NCBI GenBank assembly: GCA_024278415.1
Contig: JAJRTI010000359.1
Location: 1 to 12,392, forward strand
Direction of reading: 5' to 3'
From: Planctomycetota bacterium
GTDB lineage: Bacteria; Planctomycetota; Brocadiia; JAJRTI01
DNA length: 12,392 bases
Below the pieces are notes generated by a model. That model was not told where the DNA came from. It searched no databases and worked only from the letters and a program-made list of their open reading frames with translations. Made by a program: the position numbers and the translations under genes. This document shows, in pieces, positions 1 to 6,546 of the stretch; positions within the stretch are counted from its first letter, which is position 1, and every line of letters begins with the position of its first letter.

Positions 1-171
1 GCCACCTCCGGTCAGAACATATCATGTTTGGACCACCTCCTTCCTCAACAAGACCACCCCAGCGTCGCCGCCTCCGGATGAGCGGCCCTGCTGGGCTTGC
101 TTGTCCGTCCCAACACGTTATCGGGACACGATGACCACGGCAGCCGGTTAAGCTACCGCAGTTGTTACAAG

Positions 172-222
172 GCGGGCTGCGCCCGCAACCCGGGAGCGGA
201 ACGCCTTCGCGTTCCGCGCTCC
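172..222. repeat. two adjacent short palindromes upstream of the first gene
   Basis: The first hairpin has perfect 6-bp arms (GCGGGC/GCCCGC, 172-177 and 181-186) around a TGC loop. The second (193-222) pairs GGAGC with GCTCC and GGAACGC with GCGTTCC around a CTTC loop, with a 2-nt bulge on the right arm. The second is followed by TAATTGT rather than a run of T, so a classical terminator is not well supported. They could be REP-like dispersed palindromes or the end of a transcript entering from the left. I recognise no gene in positions 1-333. Confidence 0.5.
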
Positions 223-306
223 TAATTGTACCTTTGCCCCATCTTGTTGGCAAGAACGTGCGTGGACTTGGTTTGGCGCGCCATGCGGATTGGGCGCGTC
301 CGCCGT

Positions 307-335
307 GTGCCATCACGACGGCCGGCTGCTATAAT
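307..335 (+). promoter_or_regulatory. candidate sigma70-type promoter
   Basis: A perfect TATAAT box lies at 330-335. It is preceded by GTGCCA (307-312), which matches four of six bases of TTGACA, with exactly 17 bp between them. Transcription would begin near 342, just before the ATG at 376. The ATG at 334 lies inside the -10 box and so could not be used from this promoter. This is a motif match only; one TATAAT can occur by chance. Confidence 0.4.
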
Positions 336-375
336 GGCGCGTCCGCATCCTCCTGACCCCGACGCACCTGCGCAA

Positions 376-2112
376 ATGCCTGACACATCGAAATCGAGCC
401 CGCATCCGGTTCTCCAACTCGGCGCCGCGTTGCTCGCGGCCGGGGCTTGCTTGTACGCCGGCTACCGCATCGGCGTGGGCCGCGCCTTTATTCGAGACAA
501 GCGTCTGGCCGAAGGCCCGGAGTTGTTGGACGCGCAGCCTGCCGAATGGGCGCCTCCTGGAGGGCCGGCACCTGCGCCGGGTGCGGCTTCGTGCGACAGG
601 AACGCGGACGCGTGCGCGCCGGGCGAGACGCCGCAGGCGCGCCCCTTCTCGATCGACGCGGCCATGCCGCTGCGGATCTCCTGGCCCCTGGACGTAGGAC
701 CGGATGACGACGCGGGCGCTCGCATCTGCTTGCGCGCGAGGCAGGGTGCGAACGAGATTCAGCTCCCCGGGACGGGCAAGGCGCTGTACCCCTTCTCCAT
801 TCGCCGGCCCGGCCAATACCGGGCGTGGTGCCGCGTGCGCTGGGTCGACGATGGCGTGGGCAGCGTCGAATGCAACAACAGTTGGTTTGTCGCCTTCGAC
901 AACCGGCCGGCGGAGGTCGTGGGCAACGCGGGCAAGCGTGACGACTGGCACTGGGAGAAGGGGCCCGCCGCGCAGCTCGACGCCGGCGAGCATTGGCTCC
1001 GCGTGGAACTCCGAGAGGACGGCGTGCGGATGGACCGTATCGCGATAGTCCCTGACGGCACGGCTCCGGAGCCAGACCGTCTCGACCAGGCAAAGCCGCT
1101 CCCATTCGGTGGGTGCTTGGACGAGCGGCCGCCCCTCGATCCGCAGCAGGCCGTCGAGAATGTGGACTGTTGGGCTCTCCCTACAGGGTCTCTCGTTATC
1201 GGCGCTGGCCACGTAAACGAAGTTACGCTCGGCGCGTCGTACCATGGGTGCCAGGCGGCGGACTTCTCCGGCCGGATCGTGGTGCGTTGCCCCACCGCGC
1301 CTGGCCTGGTGGTGGATGGCGACCCCGTGCTCAATCTGGACGGGAACGAGCGCCGAGTGCGGCGCACGCTGCGGCTGAAGTTCCCGGCTTCCGCTCCGCG
1401 GCGAGTCCACCGAGTGAACGTGGCCGTGCTCGACATGAACGGCGCGTGCGTGTTCGCGCAGGAACTGCGGTTTGTGAAAGCGTACGCGTGGGCCTTCATG
1501 GGGCCGTTTGCAGACGTGGCGCGCGGCCGGGATAGGCGTCTGGTTCGCGCACCGGCGATCGACCGGCTGAGACAAGCGTGCGACGCGGCGCCGCGGCGGC
1601 TGGCGATGATGCAGAGCGCGGAGGCGCTCGGCCTGGCCGCCCTGCCAATGGCCGCTAACGGCGCAAAGTTAGAGTGGCGCGTGGTGGCGAATGGAGCCTG
1701 CTACGATTGGACCGGCTGCGTGGACCTGCGCAAGGTCTACGGCCCCACGCCTCCCGCGTTCGCGTACGCGGCGACGTGGATCCGCGCGGAGACGAACCTG
1801 CACCACCGGTCATTCATATTCCAGTGTGACGATTCGGGCTGGCTGTGGATGAACGGCCGCGTCGTGGCGTCCATGCCCATGGACTTGCCCCGCGAGGCCC
1901 AGCGCGTGTGGACATCGGCGATCCTCAGGAAAGGCCTCAACCCGGTGGTGGTGAAACTCACGCAGCACGAACGCTACTGGGCGTTCCGGTTCGACGTGGT
2001 GGACTGGCACTACCAGGGCCGGCGGGGCGATGTGATTACCGGCGTCGAGCTGGAGCAATGGCCGAGAGCGAAGCCGGCGAAACCGAGCGGGAAACGGGCG
2101 GGAGGGGCTTAG
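376..2112 (+). CDS. membrane-anchored protein with two carbohydrate-binding-like beta domains
   Basis: I do not recognise a named family. From the ATG at 376 the product is 578 residues. A short polar start is followed by a hydrophobic stretch (about residues 12-34, VLQLGAALLAAGACLYAGYR), read as a membrane anchor or uncleaved signal. A Pro/Ala-rich, low-complexity linker follows. Residues about 97-222 look like a beta-sandwich carbohydrate-binding module: it has the pattern of an aromatic pair (WHWEKG), then LDAGEHWLRVELRED, then a closing MDRIAIV strand. The middle is Ig-like, and residues about 425-548 resemble a PA14/galactose-binding fold (CDDSGWLWMNGRVV, then a WAFRFDVVD strand). No catalytic motif is visible. 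The frame is open back to a TTG at 226, and an ATG at 334 is also possible. I chose 376 because the candidate -10 box covers 334 and the anchor then sits near the N-terminus. A role at the cell surface in glycan binding is inference. Confidence 0.75.
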   Translation: MPDTSKSSPHPVLQLGAALLAAGACLYAGYRIGVGRAFIRDKRLAEGPELLDAQPAEWAPPGGPAPAPGAASCDRNADACAPGETPQARPFSIDAAMPLRISWPLDVGPDDDAGARICLRARQGANEIQLPGTGKALYPFSIRRPGQYRAWCRVRWVDDGVGSVECNNSWFVAFDNRPAEVVGNAGKRDDWHWEKGPAAQLDAGEHWLRVELREDGVRMDRIAIVPDGTAPEPDRLDQAKPLPFGGCLDERPPLDPQQAVENVDCWALPTGSLVIGAGHVNEVTLGASYHGCQAADFSGRIVVRCPTAPGLVVDGDPVLNLDGNERRVRRTLRLKFPASAPRRVHRVNVAVLDMNGACVFAQELRFVKAYAWAFMGPFADVARGRDRRLVRAPAIDRLRQACDAAPRRLAMMQSAEALGLAALPMAANGAKLEWRVVANGACYDWTGCVDLRKVYGPTPPAFAYAATWIRAETNLHHRSFIFQCDDSGWLWMNGRVVASMPMDLPREAQRVWTSAILRKGLNPVVVKLTQHERYWAFRFDVVDWHYQGRRGDVITGVELEQWPRAKPAKPSGKRAGGA

Positions 2113-2219
2113 TATCGCGTCACGCTTGTGCTGTCGCACCGCCCGCGGCGCAACGGATGCGGCCTCCTCTGGCGTGCGTGGCAGAGGGCGCAGGGGAATT
2201 GCCGCCGGACTGCGCCGCG

Positions 2220-2540
2220 CTTGTAGTAGGCCCGTGAGGGCCTTCTGCTCATGTGACGCTTCGCCATCGGACCAGCGGGCGCCCTTACGGTCGCCACTAC
2301 GAGCGGGTCGCTCCCGCGGTCGCACCGCGGTGGTACCGTGCTTGTAGTAGGCCCGTGAGGGCCTTCTGCTCATGTGACGCCTCGCCATCGGACCAGCGGG
2401 CGCCCTTACGGTCGCCACTACGAGCGGGTCGCTCCCGCGGTCGCACCGCGGTGGTACCGTGCTTGTAGTAGGCCCGTGAGGGCCTTCTGCTCATGTGACG
2501 CTTCGCCAGCGGGCGCCCTTACGGTCGCCACTACGAGCGG
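2220..2540. repeat. 121-bp tandem repeat, nearly three copies
   Basis: Copies begin at 2220, 2341 and 2462, exactly 121 bp apart. Copies 1 and 2 differ at one base (T at 2260, C at 2381). Copy 3 lacks 8 bp, removed between two CCA triplets, and loses similarity near 2540. Each unit begins CTTGTAGTAGG and carries near its middle CCACTACGAG, an imperfect inverted match (8 of 10) to the start. It also contains perfect hairpins such as GGCCC-GTGA-GGGCC and the palindromes GGGCGCCC and ACCGCGGT. No believable gene lies in 2113-2558; frames open through the repeat only because of its composition. It looks like a small non-autonomous palindromic element that has expanded in tandem. The flank 2113-2219 shows nothing clear. 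Confidence 0.9.
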
Positions 2541-2558
2541 GGGGGCGCTCCGCGGCCG

Positions 2559-2990
2559 TCAGTTGTGCCGCCCCCGGGCCATGCTGTAGAAGTCGCACTC
2601 CTCGCAGGGAGTTCGGCAGACCAACTTTGCGTGCCCCTCTTCCTCGATCTCATTGGCGATCTCGTAGCAGCGGCTGGCCCTGGCGCGATACACGAGGCAG
2701 CCGCGGCACGCGGTGCGCAACTCGCCGCCCTTCGAGTTGTATTCCCAGCAGTAGTTGAAGACGTTGCCATCGTCCGAGCGCTGCGTCATGAGGTCGATGA
2801 GCGCTCGTTTGTGGATGCGGCAGTGCCCGCCCGGCGTGCGTCGTGCTTGAAGCTTGCCCGAGTTGACCCACTTGAGCACGGTGTCGGGCGTGACGGAGCA
2901 GAGCGCGGCGGCTTGGCCCGTGGTCAGATACTCGCCGGCGAAATCGGCGATTCTGGCGATGCCGAGGCGGTTCTTCTCGTGACGGTTCAT
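2559..2990 (-). CDS. excisionase/MerR-like HTH protein with cysteine-rich C-terminus
   Basis: A 143-residue, probably cytoplasmic DNA-binding regulator. Residues about 21-68 form a classic HTH_17/excisionase-type winged helix: YLTTGQAAALCSVTPDTVLKW, then NSGKLQARRTPGGHCRIHK, where the GGHCRI turn is the wing. The second half (81-135) has seven cysteines: C81 in a CWEY motif, C95 and C98 (CxxC), C108, and C125/C129/C132. The last three have C-x3-C-x2-C spacing. Such clusters bind zinc or an iron-sulfur cluster, and the CWE motif recalls small 'two-CW' type domains, so a metal- or redox-responsive regulator is a reasonable inference. It is not linked to an integrase, so a true excisionase role is unlikely. 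It stands alone, convergent with the upstream gene and divergent from serS. No strong ribosome-binding site precedes the ATG. Confidence 0.85.
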   Translation of the reverse strand: MNRHEKNRLGIARIADFAGEYLTTGQAAALCSVTPDTVLKWVNSGKLQARRTPGGHCRIHKRALIDLMTQRSDDGNVFNYCWEYNSKGGELRTACRGCLVYRARASRCYEIANEIEEEGHAKLVCRTPCEECDFYSMARGRHN

Positions 2991-3282
2991 AGCACAGGTG
3001 GGGGAATCGAGGCTCTTGGAGTTGCGTGCCGCCCGCTTGTGAAAGAAAGTACACGATTATCATGTCGAACGCAAGCGGTGGCACGTCGCCCTGCCGACTG
3101 TGTGCCTCGACGTGGCTCAAGAGGGCTGAAGCCCCAAGCCGTGGCAGGCTCCCGTCCTTGAATCCCGCGCGAGCCTCTGATAACGTATGGTGCTCTGCAT
3201 GCCTTAGACGACGCGTATCGACCGATTCATCGCGTAATCTGGGCGTTGTTACCCCCACCACCTCGTCCCGTAGCTACCCATT
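2991..3282. other. intergenic region between divergent HTH gene and serS
   Basis: This 292-bp gap must contain the start signals of both divergent genes, but I find no convincing -35/-10 pair or Shine-Dalgarno sequence on either strand. A perfect small hairpin, GGGCTGAAGCCC (3123-3134), lies in the middle. No T-box-like leader or tRNA gene is recognisable ahead of serS. Short frames here have no family features. Confidence 0.4.
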
Positions 3283-4554
3283 ATGATTGACATCAAACTC
3301 ATCCGAGAAGAGCCGGACTTCGTCCGGCAAGCGGCCGCCAACAAAGGCGTCGAGGTCGACGTGGACAAGATCGCCGCGCTCGACCAGGACGTGCGGCGGC
3401 TGAAGACGGAGTCGGAGGCGATTCGGCAGAAGCAGAAGGAAGTGGGCAAGGACATCGCCAAGGCCCAGGGCGAAGAGAAGCAGAAGATGATCGTGGCCAT
3501 GAAGGAGGTCGCAGACCAGGTCAAGGCGTTCGGCGAGCAACTCGCCGCGGCCGAAGCGGAGCTTCACAAGGCCATGCTCCTCGTGCCGGTGCCCGCGCTG
3601 CCCGAAGTGCCGGTGGGTGCATCGGAAGAGGAGAACGTCGTGGTCCGGCAGGTCGAGGGCGCGTGCCCTAAGATGGACTTCGAGCCCAAGGACTACCTCG
3701 AACTCGCGGAGGCCTGCGACATCATCGACGTGGAGCGCGCGGGCAAGGTCTCGGGCTCGCGCTTCGGTTACCTGAAGAACGAAGCCGCGCTCATGGAGTT
3801 CGCGCTCGTGCAGCTCGCGTTCCAGACGCTCGCGCAGGAGGGGTTCTGCCCGGTCGTGCCGCCGGTCATGATCAAGCCCGAACCCATGGAGGCCATGGGC
3901 TACCTCGCGCGGGGGTACGACGAGGTGTACCGCGTGCAGGACGATCTGTTCCTCGTGGGCACATCGGAGCAGTCCACCGGGCCGTACCACATGGGCGAAA
4001 TTCTCGACGAGGCGGAGTTGCCGAAGCGCTACGTCGCATTCAGCACCTGCTTCCGCCGCGAGGCCGGCGCGCACGGCAAGGACACGCGGGGCATTCTGCG
4101 CGTGCACCAGTTCGACAAGGTCGAGATGTTCTGCTTCTGCCATCCGGACAACTCGGGCGATGAGCACCAGTTCATGATCGGCATGGAGGAAAAACTCGTG
4201 CAGACGTTGGGCATCCCGTACCAACTCGTGCAGATGTGCACCGGCGACCTGGGCGACCCCGCGGCGAACAAGAACGACATCGAGTGTTGGATGCCGGGGC
4301 AGGGCACATATCGCGAGACGCATTCGTGCAGCAACTGCTGCGACTTCCAGGCCCGGCGGCTCAAGGTGCGCTACCGTCGCAAAGACGACGGCAAGGTGGA
4401 GCACGTGCACACGCTCAACGGCACCGCTTTCGCCATCGGCCGCATGCTCATCGCGATCATCGAGAACTACCAGCAGGCCGACGGCAGCATCGTCGTGCCT
4501 GCCGCACTGCGGCCGTTGATGGGGGGAATTGAGGTGATTCCCGTGCGGAAGTAG
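3283..4554 (+). CDS. serS: seryl-tRNA synthetase
   Basis: Class II cytosolic aminoacyl-tRNA synthetase that activates serine with ATP and charges tRNA-Ser (and tRNA-Sec where present). The length, 423 residues, is normal for the family. The N-terminus starts with the typical MIDIKLIREEPDFVRQA and continues as the long Lys/Glu-rich coiled-coil arm (about 28-100) that grips the tRNA variable arm. The catalytic core follows: the serine-binding T-S-E triad (227-229, in LVGTSEQSTGPYH), motif 2 with FRRE (257-260) and RGILRVHQFDKVEMF, the conserved SNCCDFQARR segment, and motif 3 (NGTAFAIGR, with the invariant arginine at 387), ending LRPLMGG. All key residues are present, so it should be active. 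It begins at the ATG that opens the canonical N-terminus, although no Shine-Dalgarno sequence is visible. It appears monocistronic: the next gene is 210 bp away behind a long inverted repeat. Confidence 0.97.
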   Translation: MIDIKLIREEPDFVRQAAANKGVEVDVDKIAALDQDVRRLKTESEAIRQKQKEVGKDIAKAQGEEKQKMIVAMKEVADQVKAFGEQLAAAEAELHKAMLLVPVPALPEVPVGASEEENVVVRQVEGACPKMDFEPKDYLELAEACDIIDVERAGKVSGSRFGYLKNEAALMEFALVQLAFQTLAQEGFCPVVPPVMIKPEPMEAMGYLARGYDEVYRVQDDLFLVGTSEQSTGPYHMGEILDEAELPKRYVAFSTCFRREAGAHGKDTRGILRVHQFDKVEMFCFCHPDNSGDEHQFMIGMEEKLVQTLGIPYQLVQMCTGDLGDPAANKNDIECWMPGQGTYRETHSCSNCCDFQARRLKVRYRRKDDGKVEHVHTLNGTAFAIGRMLIAIIENYQQADGSIVVPAALRPLMGGIEVIPVRK

Positions 4555-4612
4555 CGCTTCCATACCGGGATCGTCCTCCACGCGGCCTCCAATCGCAAGG
4601 TCGCGGCAGGAC

Positions 4613-4708
4613 GGAGGCCACGAAGACACCAAGCCGCACCAAGGAAAGCCAATTTCGAGTCCGATTCATCTTTGTGTCACTTCGTGCCTTGGTGTCTTAG
4701 TGGCCTCC
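4613..4708. repeat. imperfect inverted repeat between serS and the dehydrogenase gene
   Basis: The 21-nt arm at 4613-4633 is complementary to 4688-4708 at 20 of 21 positions. Partial pairing continues inwards (GCACCAAGGAAA against TGTCACTTCGTGC). The arms consist of phrases related to CACGAAGACACCAAG. This kind of sequence resembles dispersed intergenic repeats of many bacterial genomes (from memory, not searched). It could fold into a long hairpin in RNA and separate serS from the downstream gene, but there is no T-tract to make it a typical terminator. Confidence 0.8.
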
Positions 4709-4750
4709 GAGGCCGTGCCTCACAGATACGAAATGGCGGAGAACCCAACA

Positions 4751-4755
4751 AAGGA
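4751..4755 (+). promoter_or_regulatory. Shine-Dalgarno sequence of the dehydrogenase gene
   Basis: AAGGA lies 9 nt before the ATG at 4765. It fixes that ATG as the start, in place of an in-frame TTG at 4672 that would add 31 unrelated residues overlapping the inverted repeat. It is one of few clear ribosome-binding sites in this window. Confidence 0.75.
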
Positions 4756-4764
4756 ACATCACCC

Positions 4765-5811
4765 ATGAAAGCTGCTGTCATCAAAAGCCCTGGCGTCATC
4801 GAAGTCGAAGAAGTGCCGACCCCCAAGCCGGCCGAGGGCGAAGTGTTGCTCAAGGTCGAGGCCTGCGCACTCTGCGGCACGGATCAGCGCGTCCTCAAGG
4901 GCGAGAAGAACGTCGACGTCGCCATCGTGGGCCATGAGATCACCGGCACGGTCGTCGAGGTCGGCGCGGGGGTCGAGGGCGTGAACGAGGGCGACCGCTA
5001 CGTCGTGCAGACCGTCATCGGTTGCAACGAATGCCCCATGTGCGCGATCGGGCGGCAGAACCTCTGCGAGAAGGGCTTCGTCGCGATGGGCTACCAGTTC
5101 GACGGCGGGTTCGCCGAGTACATGGTCATGCCCAAGGTTGCGGTCGACCAGGGCTGCCTCATCCCCATCGCGGGCAGCATGGCCGCGGACGTGGGCACGC
5201 TGATCGAGCCCCTGAGCTGCTGCGTCAACGGCATGCGGCCCATCCCGCTTGAAGAAGCCGGCCACGTGGTCGTGTTCGGCGGCGGCATCATCGGCTGCCT
5301 CAACAGCCTCGTGGCCCGGGCCCGCGGCGCGAAGCGGATCACGATCATGGACGTGTCGCCGGAGCGCCTGGCTCTGCTCAAGAAGCTCGGCCTGCCGTTC
5401 GACGACCTCGTCAACAGCGCGGAGGTCGACCCGGTCGAGTGGGTCAAGGACCAGACCGACGGCCGCGGGGTGGACGTGGTGGTCGCAGCCGCGTCCGTGA
5501 AGCAACTCGCGTCGCTCGGCATGAAGCTGCTTGCGCGAGACGGCCATCTATCGGTGTTCGCCGGCATGCCCAAGTCCGACCCGGTCGAGCCCATCGACCT
5601 GAACCTCATCCACTACCTCGAACTGCACGTGCACTGCGCGAACAGTTCGGTGCAGCGGGACTACTTCGTCGCGCGGGACTTCCTCGAGTCGGGCAAGATC
5701 GACGGCGCGCAACTCGTCACGCACACCTTCAGCCTGGACGACTTCAACGAGGCCGTGGCCACGCAGGGCAACCCCGCGTCCGGCGCGCTGAAGGTGATCA
5801 TCCAGCCGTAG
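4765..5811 (+). CDS. zinc-dependent medium-chain alcohol/polyol dehydrogenase
   Basis: A 348-residue cytoplasmic NAD(P)-dependent oxidoreductase of the medium-chain (MDR) superfamily, in the sorbitol/threonine dehydrogenase-like branch. It should oxidise a secondary alcohol, probably a sugar alcohol; the exact substrate cannot be read from sequence. The GroES-like N-terminal domain has the catalytic-zinc ligands C37 (CGTD) and H57-E58 (VGHE). The structural-zinc lobe has C87, C90, C93 and C101 (C-x2-C-x2-C-x7-C). The Rossmann cofactor domain has the glycine-rich turn GGGIIG (172-177). A negatively charged residue at the end of the second strand (TIMDVSPERL) suggests NAD rather than NADP. Length and motifs are complete, so it is probably functional. 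No partner pathway gene lies next to it: serS is upstream and a repeat-rich, gene-free region is downstream. Confidence 0.93.
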   Translation: MKAAVIKSPGVIEVEEVPTPKPAEGEVLLKVEACALCGTDQRVLKGEKNVDVAIVGHEITGTVVEVGAGVEGVNEGDRYVVQTVIGCNECPMCAIGRQNLCEKGFVAMGYQFDGGFAEYMVMPKVAVDQGCLIPIAGSMAADVGTLIEPLSCCVNGMRPIPLEEAGHVVVFGGGIIGCLNSLVARARGAKRITIMDVSPERLALLKKLGLPFDDLVNSAEVDPVEWVKDQTDGRGVDVVVAAASVKQLASLGMKLLARDGHLSVFAGMPKSDPVEPIDLNLIHYLELHVHCANSSVQRDYFVARDFLESGKIDGAQLVTHTFSLDDFNEAVATQGNPASGALKVIIQP

Positions 5812-5866
5812 ATCTCGTCCCGCTCTACGTGTAGTCTCGCTCGTCCTCTGATGCTCAAAGACGAAT

Positions 5867-6060
5867 GCCTCCGCAGGGCATGTCCCTGCGGAGCGGCGAT
5901 TGGAAGCCAGAAAAGAAGTTCTGAGTTTACTTCTCTCCCCCGCCCTTGCCTTTCCGCTCGGCAAGCCGAGCGGAAAGGCAAGGGCGGGGGAAACGGTTCC
6001 GGCACGCTTCTGTCTGGCTCTCAATCATGGCCCCGCACGGACATGCCGTGCGGAGGCCTA
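5867..6060. repeat. large imperfect palindrome with a perfect 27-bp inverted repeat at its centre
   Basis: The centre is a perfect inverted repeat: 27-nt arms at 5936-5962 and 5965-5991 around an AA loop, running through GCCCTTGCC and its complement GGCAAGGGC. Symmetrical around the same centre are two further hairpins, CTCCGCAGGG-CATGT-CCCTGCGGAG (5869-5893) and CCGCACGG-ACATG-CCGTGCGG (6033-6053). The second is an inverted, slightly diverged copy of the first. The stretches between also match in inverted orientation (GATTGGAAGCCAGAAAAGAAG at 5899-5919 against the complement of about 6007-6026). The whole is therefore a head-to-head duplicated or palindromic mobile-element-like repeat. It encodes nothing believable: frames on both strands simply repeat the same palindromic translation. 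Confidence 0.88.
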
Positions 6061-6077
6061 AGCAAGAGGCAAGATGC

Positions 6078-6116
6078 AAATCGCTCGTCTGCGATTTTGG
6101 TTGCGGCGAATGCCGC
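6078..6116. repeat. two small hairpins
   Basis: AAATCGC (6078-6084) pairs with GCGATTT (6091-6097) around TCGTCT. GCGGC (6103-6107) pairs with GCCGC (6112-6116) around GAAT. They lie between the large palindrome and the RHS remnant. I see no gene in 5812-6305. These may be debris of the same repeats or of the decayed toxin locus. Confidence 0.45.
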
Positions 6117-6305
6117 GGTGGGGACGAGGAGTACGACACGGGATGGAGGTGTGGACACCGGCAGGGCGCTAAACGTCCACGATCCGTCCGCGCGCCAGCC
6201 GCGCCGTGCGGCTCGCAAGCCGGTGCAGATGCTCGCGCTGGTGCGATACGATGACCATGCTCTGGGGCAGCCCATCCAAGCAAGATCGCCATCACGCGCT
6301 CCGCG

Positions 6306-6473
6306 TGCGCGTCGTACGCATACGTCGCCGAGTTGCCCAGCGCGTCTGTCACTTCGATCAACCTCCGCGTTGCGTTGTACGTCTGCTCCGTGCGGTTGCC
6401 GAGCGAATCGACCGTGGCCGCGAGCAGATTTGACGTTATTGTACTTGAACTGCGTCACATTGTTGACGAACAT
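6306..6473 (-). pseudogene. frameshifted RHS/YD-repeat gene remnant
   Basis: Read on the minus strand from an ATG at 6473, this matches the first residues of the RHS segment that starts at 8962: MFVNNVTQFKYNN against MNLGSVTELEYNK. One extra base near 6427-6433 then shifts the frame. In the new frame it continues LAATVDSLGNRTEQTYNATR, then RLIEVTDALGNSATYAYD, which aligns with ADPLGNRTEQTYAAAGRLIEVKDALGN of the intact copy. Similarity stops near 6306, right after the second YD repeat, and what follows is unrelated. It is therefore a dead fragment, the oldest visible member of the RHS array. It begins 49 bp after the ankyrin gene, as the intact copy begins 50 bp after its own upstream gene. 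Confidence 0.8.
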
Positions 6474-6521
6474 TTTTGAATGGCGTATCGGATGTGGACG
6501 ACGATTTGGCCACGTCAACCG

Positions 6522-6546
6522 TCTATTGCGTATGGCGTCCCCTGAT
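6522..6546. repeat. recurrent cassette-boundary sequence, copy 1
   Basis: These 25 bp match 9012-9036 at 24 positions (single mismatch: C at 6541 against G at 9031). On the minus strand the sequence encodes the last residues GRHTQ and the TAG stop of the ankyrin-repeat gene, exactly as the other copy does for an unrelated membrane protein. It marks the junction between an immunity gene and the RHS segment after it. Confidence 0.9.

Noticed and set aside
313..1575. 420-codon minus-strand open frame
   Set aside because: Shadow of the plus-strand beta-domain protein in GC-rich DNA; Arg-rich translation without domains.
2220..2540. CRISPR-like array
   Set aside because: The units are contiguous 121-bp near-identical copies with no unique spacers.
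2559..2990. True phage or integrative-element excisionase
   Set aside because: There is no integrase, attachment-site repeat or tRNA gene in the window, and the cysteine-rich half is not part of known excisionases.
3274..4632. 452-codon minus-strand open frame
   Set aside because: Antisense shadow of serS, whose class II synthetase motifs are complete; the product is a low-complexity His/Leu/Arg/Val-rich string.
4672..4764. Longer N-terminus for the dehydrogenase from a TTG start
   Set aside because: The extra residues overlap the inverted repeat and do not resemble the family, while the ATG at 4765 has a good Shine-Dalgarno sequence and the canonical MKAAV start.
5936..5991. Rho-independent terminator for the dehydrogenase gene
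   Set aside because: The perfect hairpin lacks a following T-tract, lies 125 bp after the stop codon, and belongs to a larger symmetrical element.
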